DNA of 64,000 nucleotides from Paucibacter sp. TC2R-5 (GCF_025717605.1 NZ_JAJIRQ010000003.1:496001-560000), one strand, 5' to 3'; shown: positions 48,354 through 58,672, counted from the stretch's first letter. The notes: generated by a model not told the origin, from the sequence alone. Program-made: numbers and translations.

Positions 48354-48650
48354 ATGATGACGGCAATGGCAAAAGGTTTCAAAATCACGCTGGCGGGCGA
48401 ATCCACCGTCTTCTGGGCCGAGCCCGGCCTGACGGTCTTGCGCGCTTCGCTCAGAGGTGGCGGTGGGCTGCTGAGCTCCTGCCGCAACGGCACTTGCCGC
48501 GCCTGCCGCTGCCGGCTCTTGGAAGGCGAGATCGCCTATGTGATCGACTGGCCAGGGCTGAGCGCCGAAGAAAAGGCCGAGGGCTGGTTTCTGCCCTGCG
48601 TCGCGCAGGCCCGCAGCGACCTGATTTTGCTGCGGCCTACCGAAGCCTGA
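48354..48650 (+). CDS. Plant-type [2Fe-2S] ferredoxin
   Basis: 98 residues (ATG 48354; an internal ATG at 48369 could also start it). Cluster ligands fit C-x4-C-x2-C...C: Cys43, Cys48, Cys51 and Cys82, in SSCRNGTCRAC and FLPCVAQ. No reductase domain is fused. Redox partner unknown. It ends 34 bp before the convergent coiled-coil gene. Confidence 0.88.
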   Translation: MMTAMAKGFKITLAGESTVFWAEPGLTVLRASLRGGGGLLSSCRNGTCRACRCRLLEGEIAYVIDWPGLSAEEKAEGWFLPCVAQARSDLILLRPTEA

Positions 48651-48683
48651 TCCAGCCGCAGGCCCAGGCTCATGCTCAGGCCA

Positions 48684-49853
48684 TCAGGTTTGAGCTTGCG
48701 AAGTCGGTGCGTCTTGCGCGGCGGCAGGCGCGGCCAAGGTAGCAGCCTCCATGGCGGCGGCTTCTTCCTCGCGCTGTTTGCGGGTTTCCGCCAGGTAATG
48801 TTCTTCGATGAAGTTCTTCTCCACCAAATTGCGGCGCAAGGAGTCTTCAAGCTCCTCGACCCGGCCGTTCAATTTCTCGATCTCCTTCTCCAAATGCTTG
48901 CGGGCATCGTCGAGATCGCTCGGTTGGTTTTGATCGGGCTCTTCCCCATCGTGCTGCGGTGGGTCGGCCGACAAAACGGCCAGATCGCGCCGCAGTTTTT
49001 CGATCGTCTCCCCGGCCTGCGCCAGTTGCTCGCGCTGCGCCTTGGCTTCGCGCTCAAGCTTTTTCAAGGCACCAGGGTCCACCGCTGCGGCTGCCACGCT
49101 TGGGCTGGCCGCAGTCGCGTCGGGGTTCAGGGCCAGAGTCTCCAACTCGCGCTGCAAGCGCGCGGCAGTCCGCTCGGCCCGCTCGGCGCGGGTTTCCGCC
49201 ATGCCGTGCTTCTCCTGCCACTGCTGCATCTGCGCGCGCGCTTGTTCGGCGCGTTGGCGGGCCGCGTTGATCTCAGCCTGATCATTGAGTGTCTGGCTGG
49301 TCCGGGAACGAAAGTTGTTGAGCAGCCGCGAGCTTTCCTCCAGCCGCTCGCGGGCCTGCGCCAACTCCAGCTGCACGCGGCGGCGCTGCGCCAGCATACG
49401 CTCGACCTCATTGCGGTGGCTGCGCTTGAGCGCCTCCAAACCCTCTTCATTCATATCGCTGGCATGTTCGGGCCAGGGCAGACGGTCCACCCCGTCCTTG
49501 TCGGCCCCGGCTGCATCCGTACTGCCGTCCACGCCGAAGGTATTGAGCAACTGCCGCATCAGCAAGGGCAGCTCGGTCAAGCCACGCATGTCTGCCGGGG
49601 AAAAATAATCGCCTCCACCGGCGCCCCCTGAGCCCCCGCCCAAACCGCGCTCTGCCACCCGCATCAATTCATTCGAGGCCGACTTCATCGCTCGGCCGGC
49701 TTCGCGGGTTTCCCGCAGCGCATTGACGATATGGATGTGATTGCTTTCCTCGTAGCGGGTCATGCGCCAATAAGTGCCAATGACCACGATGATCACAATC
49801 ACATTGGCCAGGAATAGCGACAAGGCCGCGAGGTTTTCAAGCGTGAGCGCCAT
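48684..49853 (-). CDS. Membrane-anchored coiled-coil protein, unknown function
   Basis: 389 residues. One N-terminal transmembrane helix (about 8-27, ALSLFLANVIVIIVVIGTYW), a Gly-rich linker (about 72-84), then long coiled coils (about 140-200 and 255-370) with alternating Arg/Glu heptads, and an Ala-rich tail. No catalytic motif. It directly follows a CheX-like and a receiver gene (17 bp), so it may be the target or scaffold of that signalling unit; this is positional inference. Resembles no named family I can identify. Confidence 0.75.
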   Translation of the reverse strand: MALTLENLAALSLFLANVIVIIVVIGTYWRMTRYEESNHIHIVNALRETREAGRAMKSASNELMRVAERGLGGGSGGAGGGDYFSPADMRGLTELPLLMRQLLNTFGVDGSTDAAGADKDGVDRLPWPEHASDMNEEGLEALKRSHRNEVERMLAQRRRVQLELAQARERLEESSRLLNNFRSRTSQTLNDQAEINAARQRAEQARAQMQQWQEKHGMAETRAERAERTAARLQRELETLALNPDATAASPSVAAAAVDPGALKKLEREAKAQREQLAQAGETIEKLRRDLAVLSADPPQHDGEEPDQNQPSDLDDARKHLEKEIEKLNGRVEELEDSLRRNLVEKNFIEEHYLAETRKQREEEAAAMEAATLAAPAAAQDAPTSQAQT

Positions 49854-49870
49854 TTCGCAAGTCTCCGGGG

Positions 49871-50779
49871 TCAGATCAACACAAAAGCGAGCCGGCCTTC
49901 GCCGTAACCCGGCACCGAAAGCCGGTAGTCGCTGCGCCCATGGCCGCGCGCCATCAAAGCCCCCATCTTCTCGAACGGTTTGCTCATCAAATTGGCCACC
50001 TTCAGCGCCACCTCGGGCGAGCCCTTGGACTTGACCAACAGGCCCGCAGCGGAATGCATGAACTGATCGGCGAACTTCATCATCTCGGCCGTGGGCGCGC
50101 CCACCTGCATGGACGCCCGCACCGGCGCGGGCTGCATCTGTGCCCCGCCGCCGCCCAGGATGCAGCAGCAGTTGACGTCCAGCACGCCCAGCGCATGCGG
50201 CGTTTTGTGACCGGCCGCCACATACATAGCCAAGTTGTGGGGCAGCTTGAGATCGCTCATTTGCTGGCCCGGGGCGGGGATCAGCCGAAACGGAATGTCA
50301 TGCAAAAAAGACTTGACCAAGCCGCTCAGCGCTTCGGCCGAAGCCAGGGCCGGCGCTGGACCGGGCGGCGCTTGCAACTCGGCCAAGCGCGGCGCCAAGG
50401 CGCTCTTCACCTCGCGCAGCAAATCTTCGTCCTTGAAGGGCTTGTTGATCACGAACAGCGCGCCGTTGCTGCGCGCCTGATCGAGGTGACGGGTGGCAGT
50501 TTCGGTGGTGACGAAACCGACCTTGATTTCATGCCGGCCAATTTGGCGCAGCGTCTGCAGCAATTCCAGGCCGCCGATCTTGGGCATATGCCAATCGGAG
50601 ATCACCAGGTCGGGCTCAAATGCACTCACCAGACGCAGCGCTTGTTCCCCGTCCATGGCCAACTCGATCATCAAGGGCCCCAGCCCCCCGGTTTGCAAGA
50701 CCCGCTGGATGATGGCTTGAATGGCCCGACTGTCATCAACAATCAGGACACGCAGCGGAGCATGTGTGGCTGTTTGCAT
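49871..50779 (-). CDS. Response regulator with an uncharacterised C-terminal domain
   Basis: 302 residues. Receiver (1-135) with Asp62 in VISDWHMPKIGG and Lys in VINKPFKD. The C-terminal half (about 150-302) is not a known DNA-binding or catalytic domain that I recognise; it holds a CCC run in DVNCCCILGGGG and ends GRLAFVLI. The start follows the upstream CheX-like stop by 4 bp, so the two are translationally close. Confidence 0.85.
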   Translation of the reverse strand: MQTATHAPLRVLIVDDSRAIQAIIQRVLQTGGLGPLMIELAMDGEQALRLVSAFEPDLVISDWHMPKIGGLELLQTLRQIGRHEIKVGFVTTETATRHLDQARSNGALFVINKPFKDEDLLREVKSALAPRLAELQAPPGPAPALASAEALSGLVKSFLHDIPFRLIPAPGQQMSDLKLPHNLAMYVAAGHKTPHALGVLDVNCCCILGGGGAQMQPAPVRASMQVGAPTAEMMKFADQFMHSAAGLLVKSKGSPEVALKVANLMSKPFEKMGALMARGHGRSDYRLSVPGYGEGRLAFVLI

Positions 50780-50783
50780 GGTT

Positions 50784-51317
50784 TTAGTTCTCGCTAGAAA
50801 GGCCGCCCGCTTGACTCGCATCGCTGGCGGATGCGTCGTCCCTTTGGGCATGAATATCGGTCAGCATCACCGCCAGCCTTTGGGCCTGGTCAGCGGAAAC
50901 AAACAAAGCGCGCGTTTCGCCCGAATGACTGAAGGCCTGCCATTGCGGCTGGCTGAGCATTTCGGGCAGACCCAAGCTGGTCAGACTGTTGTCCTCCAGG
51001 CATTGCAGCAAACAGGCGCTGAGAATATTGCACAGTTCCATCCCGGCATCTTGCACGTCGGCGGGCTGCAATTGCTCGCTGGGCAAGCCAAACATGGCCG
51101 CGGCAAGTGCTTGCGCATCGGCCGCGCCCAGCATCAGCAAAACCAAGGCATGTGGGTGGCTGGAAAAACCGGTGATGCAATCGGCAATGGGCAGAGAAAA
51201 ACAGGCGTCGTCGGCCCGCAAACTCGGCAAGCAAGCGGCCGCGACAAAAGGGCAGGTCTTGCCGCTCAAGCCCGCCCATACATCGGTTAATTTTGTTGCG
51301 ACGACCGCTGCTTGCAC
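50784..51317 (-). CDS. CheX-like phosphatase candidate
   Basis: 177 residues from GTG 51317, chosen for GGAG seven bases upstream; a longer frame reaches 51722 but overlaps the divergent acyltransferase gene. A single site D-x3-E-x2-N (DAGMELCN) is followed by Pro after 20 residues, near the CheC/CheX D-x3-E-x2-N-x22-P pattern. So it likely dephosphorylates the receiver protein encoded next. The first half (about 1-85) is not alignable by eye. Confidence 0.7.
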   Translation of the reverse strand: MQAAVVATKLTDVWAGLSGKTCPFVAAACLPSLRADDACFSLPIADCITGFSSHPHALVLLMLGAADAQALAAAMFGLPSEQLQPADVQDAGMELCNILSACLLQCLEDNSLTSLGLPEMLSQPQWQAFSHSGETRALFVSADQAQRLAVMLTDIHAQRDDASASDASQAGGLSSEN

Positions 51318-51570
51318 GCGAACACTCCGTGGCGAATGCGCAGTGTGCACCGATTCCGGCGCGCCGCAAACGCCGAGGAGTTGCGGGCTAGGCAGGCTGT
51401 TTGGGCTTTCACTGCGCCCTTGCTCACCAATACTCGCTATCCAGGGATATGAATCGAGCACCCGAAAACTGCGCAGCGGGTGCGGCGGGCACTGGATAAT
51501 CCCTGCCTCTTGCGTGGCCGGCGCAATTTGTTGATGGCCCCGTTGATTTGATCGCCAACCGGCTCGCCCC

Positions 51571-52161
51571 ATGCACCGAACCATTTTCACCACGCCTGTC
51601 ATCAACAGCTTGCTGCGCGGCGCCTCGCTGGCCTTCCTCAAGCTAAAGGGCTGGAAGATCGAAGGCAGCCTGCAGCCTGGCCAAGCCAAATGCGTGTTGA
51701 TCGCCGCGCCGCACACCAGCAACTGGGATTTGCCCTACACCTTGATGGTGGCCTTCGCGCTGCGGCTAACGCCGTATTGGATGGGCAAGAGCCAGATTTT
51801 TCGCTGGCCCTTTGGTGGCTTGATGCGCTGGCTGGGCGGTATTGCGGTGAACCGGGAGCAGTCGACAAATCTAGTCGCCGCCTCCGCCGCCGCCTTGGTG
51901 GCCGCTGATGGCCAAGTGCAGCTGATCGTGCCACCCGAGGGCACGCGCAGCAAGACCCGCTACTGGAAGACCGGTTTTTATTGGATCGCCCACACCGCGC
52001 AAGTCCCGATCGTGATGGCGTACATGGACTACCCTCGCAAACTCAGCGGCCTCGGGCCCGTGTTTACCCCGACCGGTGACATCGAGGCAGACATGGTCCG
52101 CATCAAGGCCTATTACGCGCAATTCAAGGGCAAGAACTGGCAACAGTTCGACCATCAATGA
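51571..52161 (+). CDS. Lysophospholipid acyltransferase family protein
   Basis: 196 residues. PlsC-type motifs: catalytic HTSNWD (about residue 48, a variant of H-x4-D), [19 protein letters not shown], and PPEGTRSK (about 128-135). It probably acylates a lysophospholipid or related acceptor at the membrane. Divergent from the CheX-like gene. Its stop overlaps the next start. Confidence 0.85.
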   Translation: MHRTIFTTPVINSLLRGASLAFLKLKGWKIEGSLQPGQAKCVLIAAPHTSNWDLPYTLMVAFALRLTPYWMGKSQIFRWPFGGLMRWLGGIAVNREQSTNLVAASAAALVAADGQVQLIVPPEGTRSKTRYWKTGFYWIAHTAQVPIVMAYMDYPRKLSGLGPVFTPTGDIEADMVRIKAYYAQFKGKNWQQFDHQ

Positions 52162-52409
52162 ACCAGAACAACCCCATCAAGTCCAAAGACCCGCTGCACG
52201 GCCTGACGCTGGAGGCCATCGTGACCGCTTTGGTCGACTATTTCGGCTGGGAAGAGCTGGGGCAGCGCATCGAGATCAGGTCGTTTGTGATCGACCCAAG
52301 CGTGGCCTCGAGCCTGAAGTTCTTGCGCAAAACACCTTGGGCCCGCACCAAGGTGGAGAGCTTGTACTTGTTCATGCTGCGCGAGCAAGCTCGCGAGCAA
52401 CGCAACTAA
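52158..52409 (+). CDS. VF530-family (DUF2132) small protein
   Basis: 83 residues; [26 protein letters not shown] and [19 protein letters not shown] match the VF530 group of small putative DNA-binding proteins. ATGA overlap with the acyltransferase gene. Converges with minE with 2 bp between stops. Confidence 0.85.
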   Translation: MNQNNPIKSKDPLHGLTLEAIVTALVDYFGWEELGQRIEIRSFVIDPSVASSLKFLRKTPWARTKVESLYLFMLREQAREQRN

Positions 52410-52411
52410 AT

Positions 52412-52669
52412 TCAACGCCCGTCGGGCAGCTCGATCTTCAGCTCCAGCACATCCAAATCGCCCTGATGCTCAAGGCTCACCTTGATGTCATCCGGGTCGA
52501 TCTTCATGTATTTGGAGATCACCACCAGCAACTCGTTCTTCAATTGCGGCAGGTAGTCGGGGCTGGCGGTGCGGCCATTGCGCTCATGCGCCAAGATCAG
52601 CTGCAAACGCTCTTTCGCGACATTGGCGGTGGTCTTCTTCTCGCCCAGGAAGTAGCTCAGAAATCCCAT
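52412..52669 (-). CDS. minE: Cell division topological specificity factor MinE
   Basis: 85 residues from ATG 52669. [16 protein letters not shown] membrane/anti-MinCD helix, [21 protein letters not shown], and a topological specificity domain. Last gene of minCDE, 10 bp after minD. It drives MinD oscillation to place the division site at mid-cell. Confidence 0.95.
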   Translation of the reverse strand: MGFLSYFLGEKKTTANVAKERLQLILAHERNGRTASPDYLPQLKNELLVVISKYMKIDPDDIKVSLEHQGDLDVLELKIELPDGR

Positions 52670-52679
52670 CTCAAACTCC

Positions 52680-53495
52680 TCACTTGCCGCCAAACAAGCG
52701 CTTGAACAAGCTCGGCTTGATCGCCTCGACAAAGCGCATCGGACGCTCCTCGCCCAGGAAGCGGCGCACCACGTCCTTATAGGCCTCGGACACATCACTG
52801 CCCGCCATATGGATGGCTGGTGAGCCCTGGTTGGACGCCTGCAGCACGATCTCGGACTCAGGAATCACGCCGATCAGCGGCGTGCGCAAAATCTCATGAA
52901 TGTCTTCCAGCGACAGCATATGGCCGCCCTCAACCCGGTTGGGGTTGTAACGCGTGATCAGCAGATGCTCCTTGACGGGCTCCTTGCCTTCGATGGCACG
53001 CTTGGTCTTGCTATTGAGCATGCCCAGGATGCGGTCCGAGTCGCGCACCGAGGAGACCTCGGGGTTGGTCACGACGATCGCCTCGTCGGCGAAATGCATG
53101 GCCATCAAAGCACCGGTCTCGATGCCGGCCGGTGAGTCGCAGACGATGAACTCGAAGTCCATCGCCTTGAGTTCTTCCAGCACCCGCTCGACGCCTTCGA
53201 CCGATAGCGCGTCTTTGTCGCGCGTTTGCGAAGCGGCCAGGATAAACAGCTTGTCCAGTTGCTTGTCCTTGATCAGCGCCTGGTTGAGTTTGATCTCGTC
53301 ATTGATGACGTTGATCAGGTCATAGACCACACGGCGCTCGCAGCCCATGATCAGGTCCAGGTTGCGCAGACCGACGTCAAAGTCGATCACGCAGGTTTTG
53401 TGGCCGCGCAGGGCCAGGCCAGTTGCGAAGCTGGCACTGGTGGTGGTCTTGCCTACGCCGCCCTTGCCCGAAGTCACTACGACGATTTTTGTCAT
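52680..53495 (-). CDS. minD: Septum site-determining ATPase MinD
   Basis: 271 residues. Deviant Walker [13 protein letters not shown] at residues 10-21, CDSPAGIE and a C-terminal amphipathic membrane-targeting helix ([15 protein letters not shown]). Middle gene of minCDE. Confidence 0.96.
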   Translation of the reverse strand: MTKIVVVTSGKGGVGKTTTSASFATGLALRGHKTCVIDFDVGLRNLDLIMGCERRVVYDLINVINDEIKLNQALIKDKQLDKLFILAASQTRDKDALSVEGVERVLEELKAMDFEFIVCDSPAGIETGALMAMHFADEAIVVTNPEVSSVRDSDRILGMLNSKTKRAIEGKEPVKEHLLITRYNPNRVEGGHMLSLEDIHEILRTPLIGVIPESEIVLQASNQGSPAIHMAGSDVSEAYKDVVRRFLGEERPMRFVEAIKPSLFKRLFGGK

Positions 53496-53565
53496 CGAAT
53501 CAAATCCTTAAAAATTGATAGTTCCATGCGCCGCCAAAAAGTTCGGCGACCTGCTTGCATTCATT

Positions 53566-54459
53566 TCAAAGCTTGAGCGGCTCCATCACCAGCTTCTCGC
53601 CTTCCAGGCGAATTTGCGCCGGCTTGCCAAACACCGTATCAGGCAAAGGGTTCTCGGTCGTGCGGTAGGTGCCCGCAATCGCGATCAGCTCGGCCTCCAT
53701 GCTGGTGGCAAAAATGCGCGCATCGGTATTGCCTTTGGCGCCGGCAATCGCCTTGCCGCGCAGCGGTGCGTAAACATGGATGCTGCCATCGGCAATGACC
53801 TCGGCGCCATGATTGACCAGCGCCAACACCACCAGATCACCGCCCTTGGCGTAGATCTGCTGGCCCGAGCGCAAGGGCTTGTCGATGATCATGGTCTTGG
53901 CCGCCTCAGCCGGCACCGCAACTTCACGGATCACTTCGCGGATCACCTCGACCCGAACCTCCCGCACTTCCCTCACCTGCTCACCCGCCTCAGTCGGCTC
54001 AAGCTCAGCCATTGAAAGCGCAGCGTTGCCTTGAACGAAGTCGGCTTCCGGCGAATCCGCCAGGCCCAGCGCCAGCGCCTGCGCCAGTTCTGCCGCATTG
54101 GCGCCGAGCACCGCCACCGGCTGCATCTTGTAGCCACGCAGCAAATCCAGCAAGCCGGCGAGGTCGAGCCCGCCGCCTTGCGTCGCGTCGTCAAGATTCA
54201 TTTGCGTCGGCGTCGCAGCATCGCCCGCCACCGCAGCGTCTGCCCGCACGAGGTGGGTCAGATCGATCAGCAAAGGTTCGTGGTTGAACATATCCGGCGT
54301 GTCGCCCAAGCGCGCATGCAGGGCAGCTGCCAGCACGCTCAAATCGGCCGACTTCAGAACCAAGGAGAGCAGGCTCAAAGAAGCGCTCTTCAACTCGAAT
54401 ACATCGGCTATTTTTGACGCCGTCCGACCTTGCTGTGTACCTTGCTGTGCCTGAGACAT
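53566..54459 (-). CDS. minC: Septum site-determining protein MinC
   Basis: 297 residues from ATG 54459, MSQAQQGTQQ. N-terminal FtsZ-inhibiting domain (about 10-110) with VFELKSASLSLLSL, an acidic linker with repeated REVREVRVEVIREVIREV (about 178-195), and the C-terminal beta-helix with RSGQQIYAKGGDLVVLALVNHGAEVIADGSIHVYAPLRGKAIAG-type repeats. Upstream is a long non-coding stretch; RBS is weak. Confidence 0.93.
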   Translation of the reverse strand: MSQAQQGTQQGRTASKIADVFELKSASLSLLSLVLKSADLSVLAAALHARLGDTPDMFNHEPLLIDLTHLVRADAAVAGDAATPTQMNLDDATQGGGLDLAGLLDLLRGYKMQPVAVLGANAAELAQALALGLADSPEADFVQGNAALSMAELEPTEAGEQVREVREVRVEVIREVIREVAVPAEAAKTMIIDKPLRSGQQIYAKGGDLVVLALVNHGAEVIADGSIHVYAPLRGKAIAGAKGNTDARIFATSMEAELIAIAGTYRTTENPLPDTVFGKPAQIRLEGEKLVMEPLKL

Positions 54460-55106
54460 CGAGTGCTGCTGTTGTGCAAAGGGCGCGATTTTAGCCGCGC
54501 CGCACGCCAGCATCCCTAGGCGTTGCCCCCAAGCCGCGTCATACATTTGCGACAAAATCAGGCAAGGCAACAAAGTTCCAACGCTATCAAGCACTTAGCG
54601 CGCCTTTGCGGAAGCAACCCACATAAATATCCACAGGCAATGTGGAAAAAACAGTCGCCTTTGCACACCATGTGTCACCGTTTTTCGTGACATTTGCCAC
54701 TGCAGCCTTGACTTATCCCCATTTCACGCCAAGGTCAAGCGCCGGGGAGGGATTTTTGTAACAGCCCGAAGTGGAGCGAGGCGAGCACGCTAAGTGCTTG
54801 ATTTATATAAGACTGGGCACAGTGCTTCGAAATGAGGCAGGCTAAGCCCAAGCGCGTCATTTCAAGGGCTTGACGCCGGCAGACAAGGCTTGTCCACAAA
54901 GTTATCCACAGCAAAGGTGGATAGCCTTTGAAGCCCTTAAAAATCATAGACTTAAGCCGCGTGTCTCAACTCAAATGGAGCATTCGACGCTAAGTCAACA
55001 AGGCCAAAAGGAGGCGCTGCGCAAACATCGACAGCGGGAATAAGCGCTCGCAGCGGTTACAGTGAAGGCAAATCCGCGCCTCGCGGACTCTTGCAGGAGC
55101 ACAGCA
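54460..55106. other. Non-coding region with several DnaA-box-like sites
   Basis: 647 bp with no convincing gene. Near-consensus TTATNCACA sites: TTATCCACA at 54902-54910 (perfect), TTGTCCACA at 54890-54898, ATATCCACA at 54627-54635, TGTGGAAAA (complement of TTTTCCACA) at 54641-54649 and TTATCCCCA at 54713-54721. The two closest are 12 bp apart in the same direction. There is no AT-rich unwinding element and no replication gene, so it is not called an origin. It must also hold the minC promoter. Confidence 0.45.
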
Positions 55107-55304
55107 TTGGCAACACCCAACTACTCATACGAAAAACGCCAGCGCGAATTGGCCAAGAAGCGCAAGGTTGAAGAAAAGCGCCAGCGCAAGATCGGCGGCA
55201 AGGTTGACGGCGATGGCCAGCCTGCCGAGGGCAGCGAGACCGCTGAAGGCGACGCAGCAGGCGAAGCCACTGCGAACCCGGACACCCCTCCCGCTGCCAC
55301 CTGA
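55107..55304 (+). CDS. Small basic protein of unknown function
   Basis: 66 residues from TTG 55107, which follows AGGAG by seven bases. The N-terminal half is highly basic (NYSYEKRQRELAKKRKVEEK), the C-terminal half acidic and Ala/Pro-rich. A start at 55062 without a good RBS is possible. Such small charged proteins are common next to metG in this group (impression, not checked). An inverted repeat CCGGGT/ACCCGG at 55329-55347 lies between it and metG. Confidence 0.6.
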   Translation: MATPNYSYEKRQRELAKKRKVEEKRQRKIGGKVDGDGQPAEGSETAEGDAAGEATANPDTPPAAT

Positions 55305-55454
55305 GCATCAATCCTGGGTGAGACTTGGCCGGGTCTTGATCACCCGGTCGCAAAGCTAGGCCCGGTGTTTTAACGCGGTGAAGCCAAGACCTGGCTCGCG
55401 CAGGCCCTAAAATGCCGGCCTGCCCGGCACTGCTGTCGGGACCGCAAAGACACC

Positions 55455-57500
55455 ATGACCCGTAAGCTCTTCGTCACGACCGCCCTGCCCTACGCCAACG
55501 GCAACTGCCATATTGGCCACATCATGGAGTGGACCCAGGCCGATATCTGGGTTCGTTTCCAGCGCATGCGCGGCCAGCAAGTGAATTTTGTTTGCGCCGA
55601 CGACGCGCATGGCGCACCCATCATGATCGCGGCCGAAAAAGCCGGCATCACGCCACAAGCCTTCGTCGCCAATATCGCCGCGGGCCGCAAGACCTATATC
55701 GACGGCTTTCACATCAGCTTCGACAACTGGCACTCGACCGACGGGCCGGAGAATCACGAGCTGAGCCGCGACGTCTACCGCGCGCTGCGTCGCAACGAAT
55801 TGATCGATGTGAAGACCATCGATCAGTTCTTCGACCCCGAGAAGCAGATGTTTCTGCCCGACCGCTTCATCAAGGGCGAATGCCCGAAATGCGGCGCCAA
55901 GGATCAGTACGGCGACTCCTGTGAGGTCTGCGGCGCGGTCTACACGCCGACCGAGGTGAAGAACCCGTTCTCGGTACTGTCCGGTGCGACGCCGGTGATG
56001 AAGAGCTCCGAGCATTACTTCTTCAAGCTCAGCGACCCACGCTGCGTCGCCTTCCTGGAAGAGTGGACGCAAACCCCGGGCCGCTTGCAGCCCGAGGTCT
56101 TCAACAAGATCAAGGAATGGTTTGCCAAAGATGAAGAGGGCAAAGGCGGCCTGGGCGACTGGGACATCAGCCGTGATGCCCCCTACTTCGGCATCGAGAT
56201 TCCGGACGCTCCGGGCAAGTATTTCTACGTCTGGCTGGACGCGCCGATCGGCTATCTGGCCTCGCTGAAAAACTATTTCGCCAAGACCGGTGGCGACTTT
56301 GACGCCTATATGGCCGACGAGACGGTGGAGCAGATCCACTTCATCGGTAAAGACATCACCTATTTCCACACGCTGTTCTGGCCCGCGATGCTGCATTTCA
56401 GCGGCCGCAAAACGCCCAACCATGTCTATGTCCATGGCTTCATGACCGTCAACAACGGCGAGAAGATGAGCAAGAGCCGCGGCACCGGCCTCGACCCCTT
56501 GAAATATCTGGGCTTGGGCTTGAACGCCGAATGGCTGCGCTACTACATCGCGGCCAAGCTGAACGCCAAGGTCGAGGACATCGACTTCAACCCGGAAGAT
56601 TTCTGCGCCCGCATCAACAGCGATCTGGTCGGCAAGTACATCAATATCGCCAGCCGCGCGGCCGGCTTCCTGGCCAAGCGTTTTGACGGGCATCTGTCGG
56701 GCGACCTCGGCGTCGAGGGCCGCACGCTGCTGGACGGCCTGCGCGCTCAAGCCGATACGATCGCCGAGTTGTACGAGGAACGCGAGTTCGGCAAGGCACT
56801 GCGCGAGATCATGTTGCTGGCCGACCGGGTCAACGAGTATGTGGACCAGAACAAGCCTTGGGATTTGGCCAAGAAAGAAGGCATGGACGCGGTGCTGCAC
56901 GATGTCTGCAGCGTCTGCATCGAGGCCTTCCGCCTGCTGACGATTTACTTGAAGCCGGTCTTGCCGGAACTGGCGGCCAAGGTCGAGGCCTTTCTGCGCA
57001 TCGAGCCCTTGCAGTTCGCCGACGCGGCGCGTGCGATGGGCCCGCACCAGATCGGCAGCTATCAGCACCTGATGCAGCGCGTCGATGCCAAGTTGCTGGA
57101 CGCCTTGTTTGAGGCGCCCGAAGCGCCCAAGGTCGTGCCAGGTGGTGAGGAACTCGCACCCGAGATCAAGATCGATGATTTCTCCAAGGTCGATCTGCGC
57201 ATAGCCAAAATCGTCAAGGCCGAGCATGTGGAGGGTTCGGACAAGTTGCTGCGCCTGACGTTGGACGCCGGCGAAGGCCGCATGAGAAATGTCTTCAGCG
57301 GCATCAAGAGTGCCTACAAGCCCGAGCAGTTGGAAGGCAAGCTGACCGTGCTGGTGGCCAATCTGGCGCCGCGCAAGATGAAGTTCGGCATCAGCGAAGG
57401 CATGGTGCTGGCCGCATCGCATGCCGACGAGAAGGTCAACCCCGGCATCTTTGTGCTGGAGCCCTTCCCTGGCGCGCAACCCGGTATGCGTGTGCGCTAA
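55455..57500 (+). CDS. metG: Methionyl-tRNA synthetase
   Basis: 681 residues, class I synthetase. HIGH-type [13 protein letters not shown], zinc-binding knuckles [25 protein letters not shown] motif near 56465, and the C-terminal EMAP/tRNA-binding domain with [11 protein letters not shown]. Normal length. Confidence 0.96.
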   Translation: MTRKLFVTTALPYANGNCHIGHIMEWTQADIWVRFQRMRGQQVNFVCADDAHGAPIMIAAEKAGITPQAFVANIAAGRKTYIDGFHISFDNWHSTDGPENHELSRDVYRALRRNELIDVKTIDQFFDPEKQMFLPDRFIKGECPKCGAKDQYGDSCEVCGAVYTPTEVKNPFSVLSGATPVMKSSEHYFFKLSDPRCVAFLEEWTQTPGRLQPEVFNKIKEWFAKDEEGKGGLGDWDISRDAPYFGIEIPDAPGKYFYVWLDAPIGYLASLKNYFAKTGGDFDAYMADETVEQIHFIGKDITYFHTLFWPAMLHFSGRKTPNHVYVHGFMTVNNGEKMSKSRGTGLDPLKYLGLGLNAEWLRYYIAAKLNAKVEDIDFNPEDFCARINSDLVGKYINIASRAAGFLAKRFDGHLSGDLGVEGRTLLDGLRAQADTIAELYEEREFGKALREIMLLADRVNEYVDQNKPWDLAKKEGMDAVLHDVCSVCIEAFRLLTIYLKPVLPELAAKVEAFLRIEPLQFADAARAMGPHQIGSYQHLMQRVDAKLLDALFEAPEAPKVVPGGEELAPEIKIDDFSKVDLRIAKIVKAEHVEGSDKLLRLTLDAGEGRMRNVFSGIKSAYKPEQLEGKLTVLVANLAPRKMKFGISEGMVLAASHADEKVNPGIFVLEPFPGAQPGMRVR

Positions 57501-57569
57501 GGCGCACGGCTGGCCAAGCCTTCGCAAGGCTAAACTCCCAACAACCACTAACGCTTTTGAGCCACCGCC

Positions 57570-57773
57570 ATGCCATTGTTCTGGAAACCCTACAAGTCCG
57601 AAGTCAGCAGCTTCATCGATGAATTGAAGGCCAAGAAGCCAACGCTGGAGCAAGAACAGCGCGCCGGTCGTGCGCTGCTGTGGGAAAAGCAGGTGGACCG
57701 CGCCGAGCAAGCGGACTTCCGCGCCGCGCGGGTCGCACAACAGGCCTACGTCTACCAGACCAGCGCCAAGTAA
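57570..57773 (+). CDS. DUF3460-family protein
   Basis: 67 residues; SEVSSFIDELKAKKPTLEQEQRAGRALLW and the terminal VAQQAYVYQT are the family pattern, common in Burkholderiales just before scpA. Function unknown. 14 bp before scpA, same strand. Confidence 0.85.
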   Translation: MPLFWKPYKSEVSSFIDELKAKKPTLEQEQRAGRALLWEKQVDRAEQADFRAARVAQQAYVYQTSAK

Positions 57774-57787
57774 GTGTTGTCCGGCGA

Positions 57788-58672
57788 ATGAGCGCCGCCC
57801 CCGACAGCACGGCAGCCCATGCAGCCCTGCTGAGCTTGCCCGAGCTCGACCCCTTGGCGCCCGCCTTGACCGGCTTGCCCGAGACGGTGGACAGCGTGGC
57901 CGTCGCGCGACTGTACGGCGAGCCCCTGTTCCAGATGCCGCTGGATCTGTACATCCCGCCGGACGCGCTGGAGGTGTTTCTAGAAGCGTTCCAGGGCCCG
58001 CTGGATCTGCTGATCTACCTGATTCGGCGCCAGAATTTCAATATTCTGGACATCCCGATGGCCGATGTGACGCGGCAATATCTGAGCTATGTCGACCAGT
58101 TGCGCAAGCACAATCTGGAGTTGGCGAGCGAGTATTTGCTGATGGCGGCGATGCTGATCGAGATCAAGTCTCGCATGTTGCTGCCGCCCAAAAAGACCGA
58201 CGACGGCTCAGAGCCGGAAGACCCCCGGGCCGAGTTGGTGCGACGCTTGCTGGAGTATGAGCAGATCAAGCTGGCTGCTGCCCGCTTGGGCGCATTGCCG
58301 GTGGCCGGGCGCGATTTTCAGCTCGCGCAAGTGCATATTGAACAGTCGCTGCAGCCGCGCTTCCCGGACGTCAACGCCAATGATTTGCGCGATGCCTGGG
58401 CCGATATCTTGCGCCGTGCCAAGCTCAACCAACATCACAAAATTACCCGCGAGCAGCTGTCTGTTCGCGAGCATATGAGCATCGTGCTGCGCCGCCTGCA
58501 GGGTCAGAAGTTTCTGGAATTCGAACACCTGTTCGACGTCAGCCGCGGCCAGGCGGTGCTGGTGGTGACCTTCATTGCAATGCTGGAATTGGCACGTGAG
58601 CGCCTGCTGGAAATTACCCAGGCCGAGGCCTTTGCGCCCATCTATGTGCGGCTGGCCTACAGCCCTAGTTGA
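57788..58672 (+). CDS. scpA: Segregation and condensation protein ScpA
   Basis: 294 residues from ATG 57788. Kleisin of the SMC-ScpAB complex; FQGPLDLLIYLIRRQNFNILDIPMADVTRQY and the C-terminal winged-helix (FLEFEHLFDVSRGQAVLVVTF). The N-terminal 55 residues are variable. scpB is not adjacent downstream. Confidence 0.92.
   Translation: MSAAPDSTAAHAALLSLPELDPLAPALTGLPETVDSVAVARLYGEPLFQMPLDLYIPPDALEVFLEAFQGPLDLLIYLIRRQNFNILDIPMADVTRQYLSYVDQLRKHNLELASEYLLMAAMLIEIKSRMLLPPKKTDDGSEPEDPRAELVRRLLEYEQIKLAAARLGALPVAGRDFQLAQVHIEQSLQPRFPDVNANDLRDAWADILRRAKLNQHHKITREQLSVREHMSIVLRRLQGQKFLEFEHLFDVSRGQAVLVVTFIAMLELARERLLEITQAEAFAPIYVRLAYSPS

Noticed and set aside
46673-48742. Antisense open frame of 689 codons opposite the M3 peptidase
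   Set aside because: Same bias artefact; the peptidase has its zinc motif and correct length on the other strand.
54460-55106. Replication origin
   Set aside because: DnaA-box-like sites are present but there is no AT-rich unwinding region, no dnaA/dnaN/gidA nearby, and minC/metG context is not an origin context.
55407-57740. Antisense open frame of 777 codons opposite metG
   Set aside because: MetG on the plus strand has all motifs; the other strand is a GC-bias shadow.
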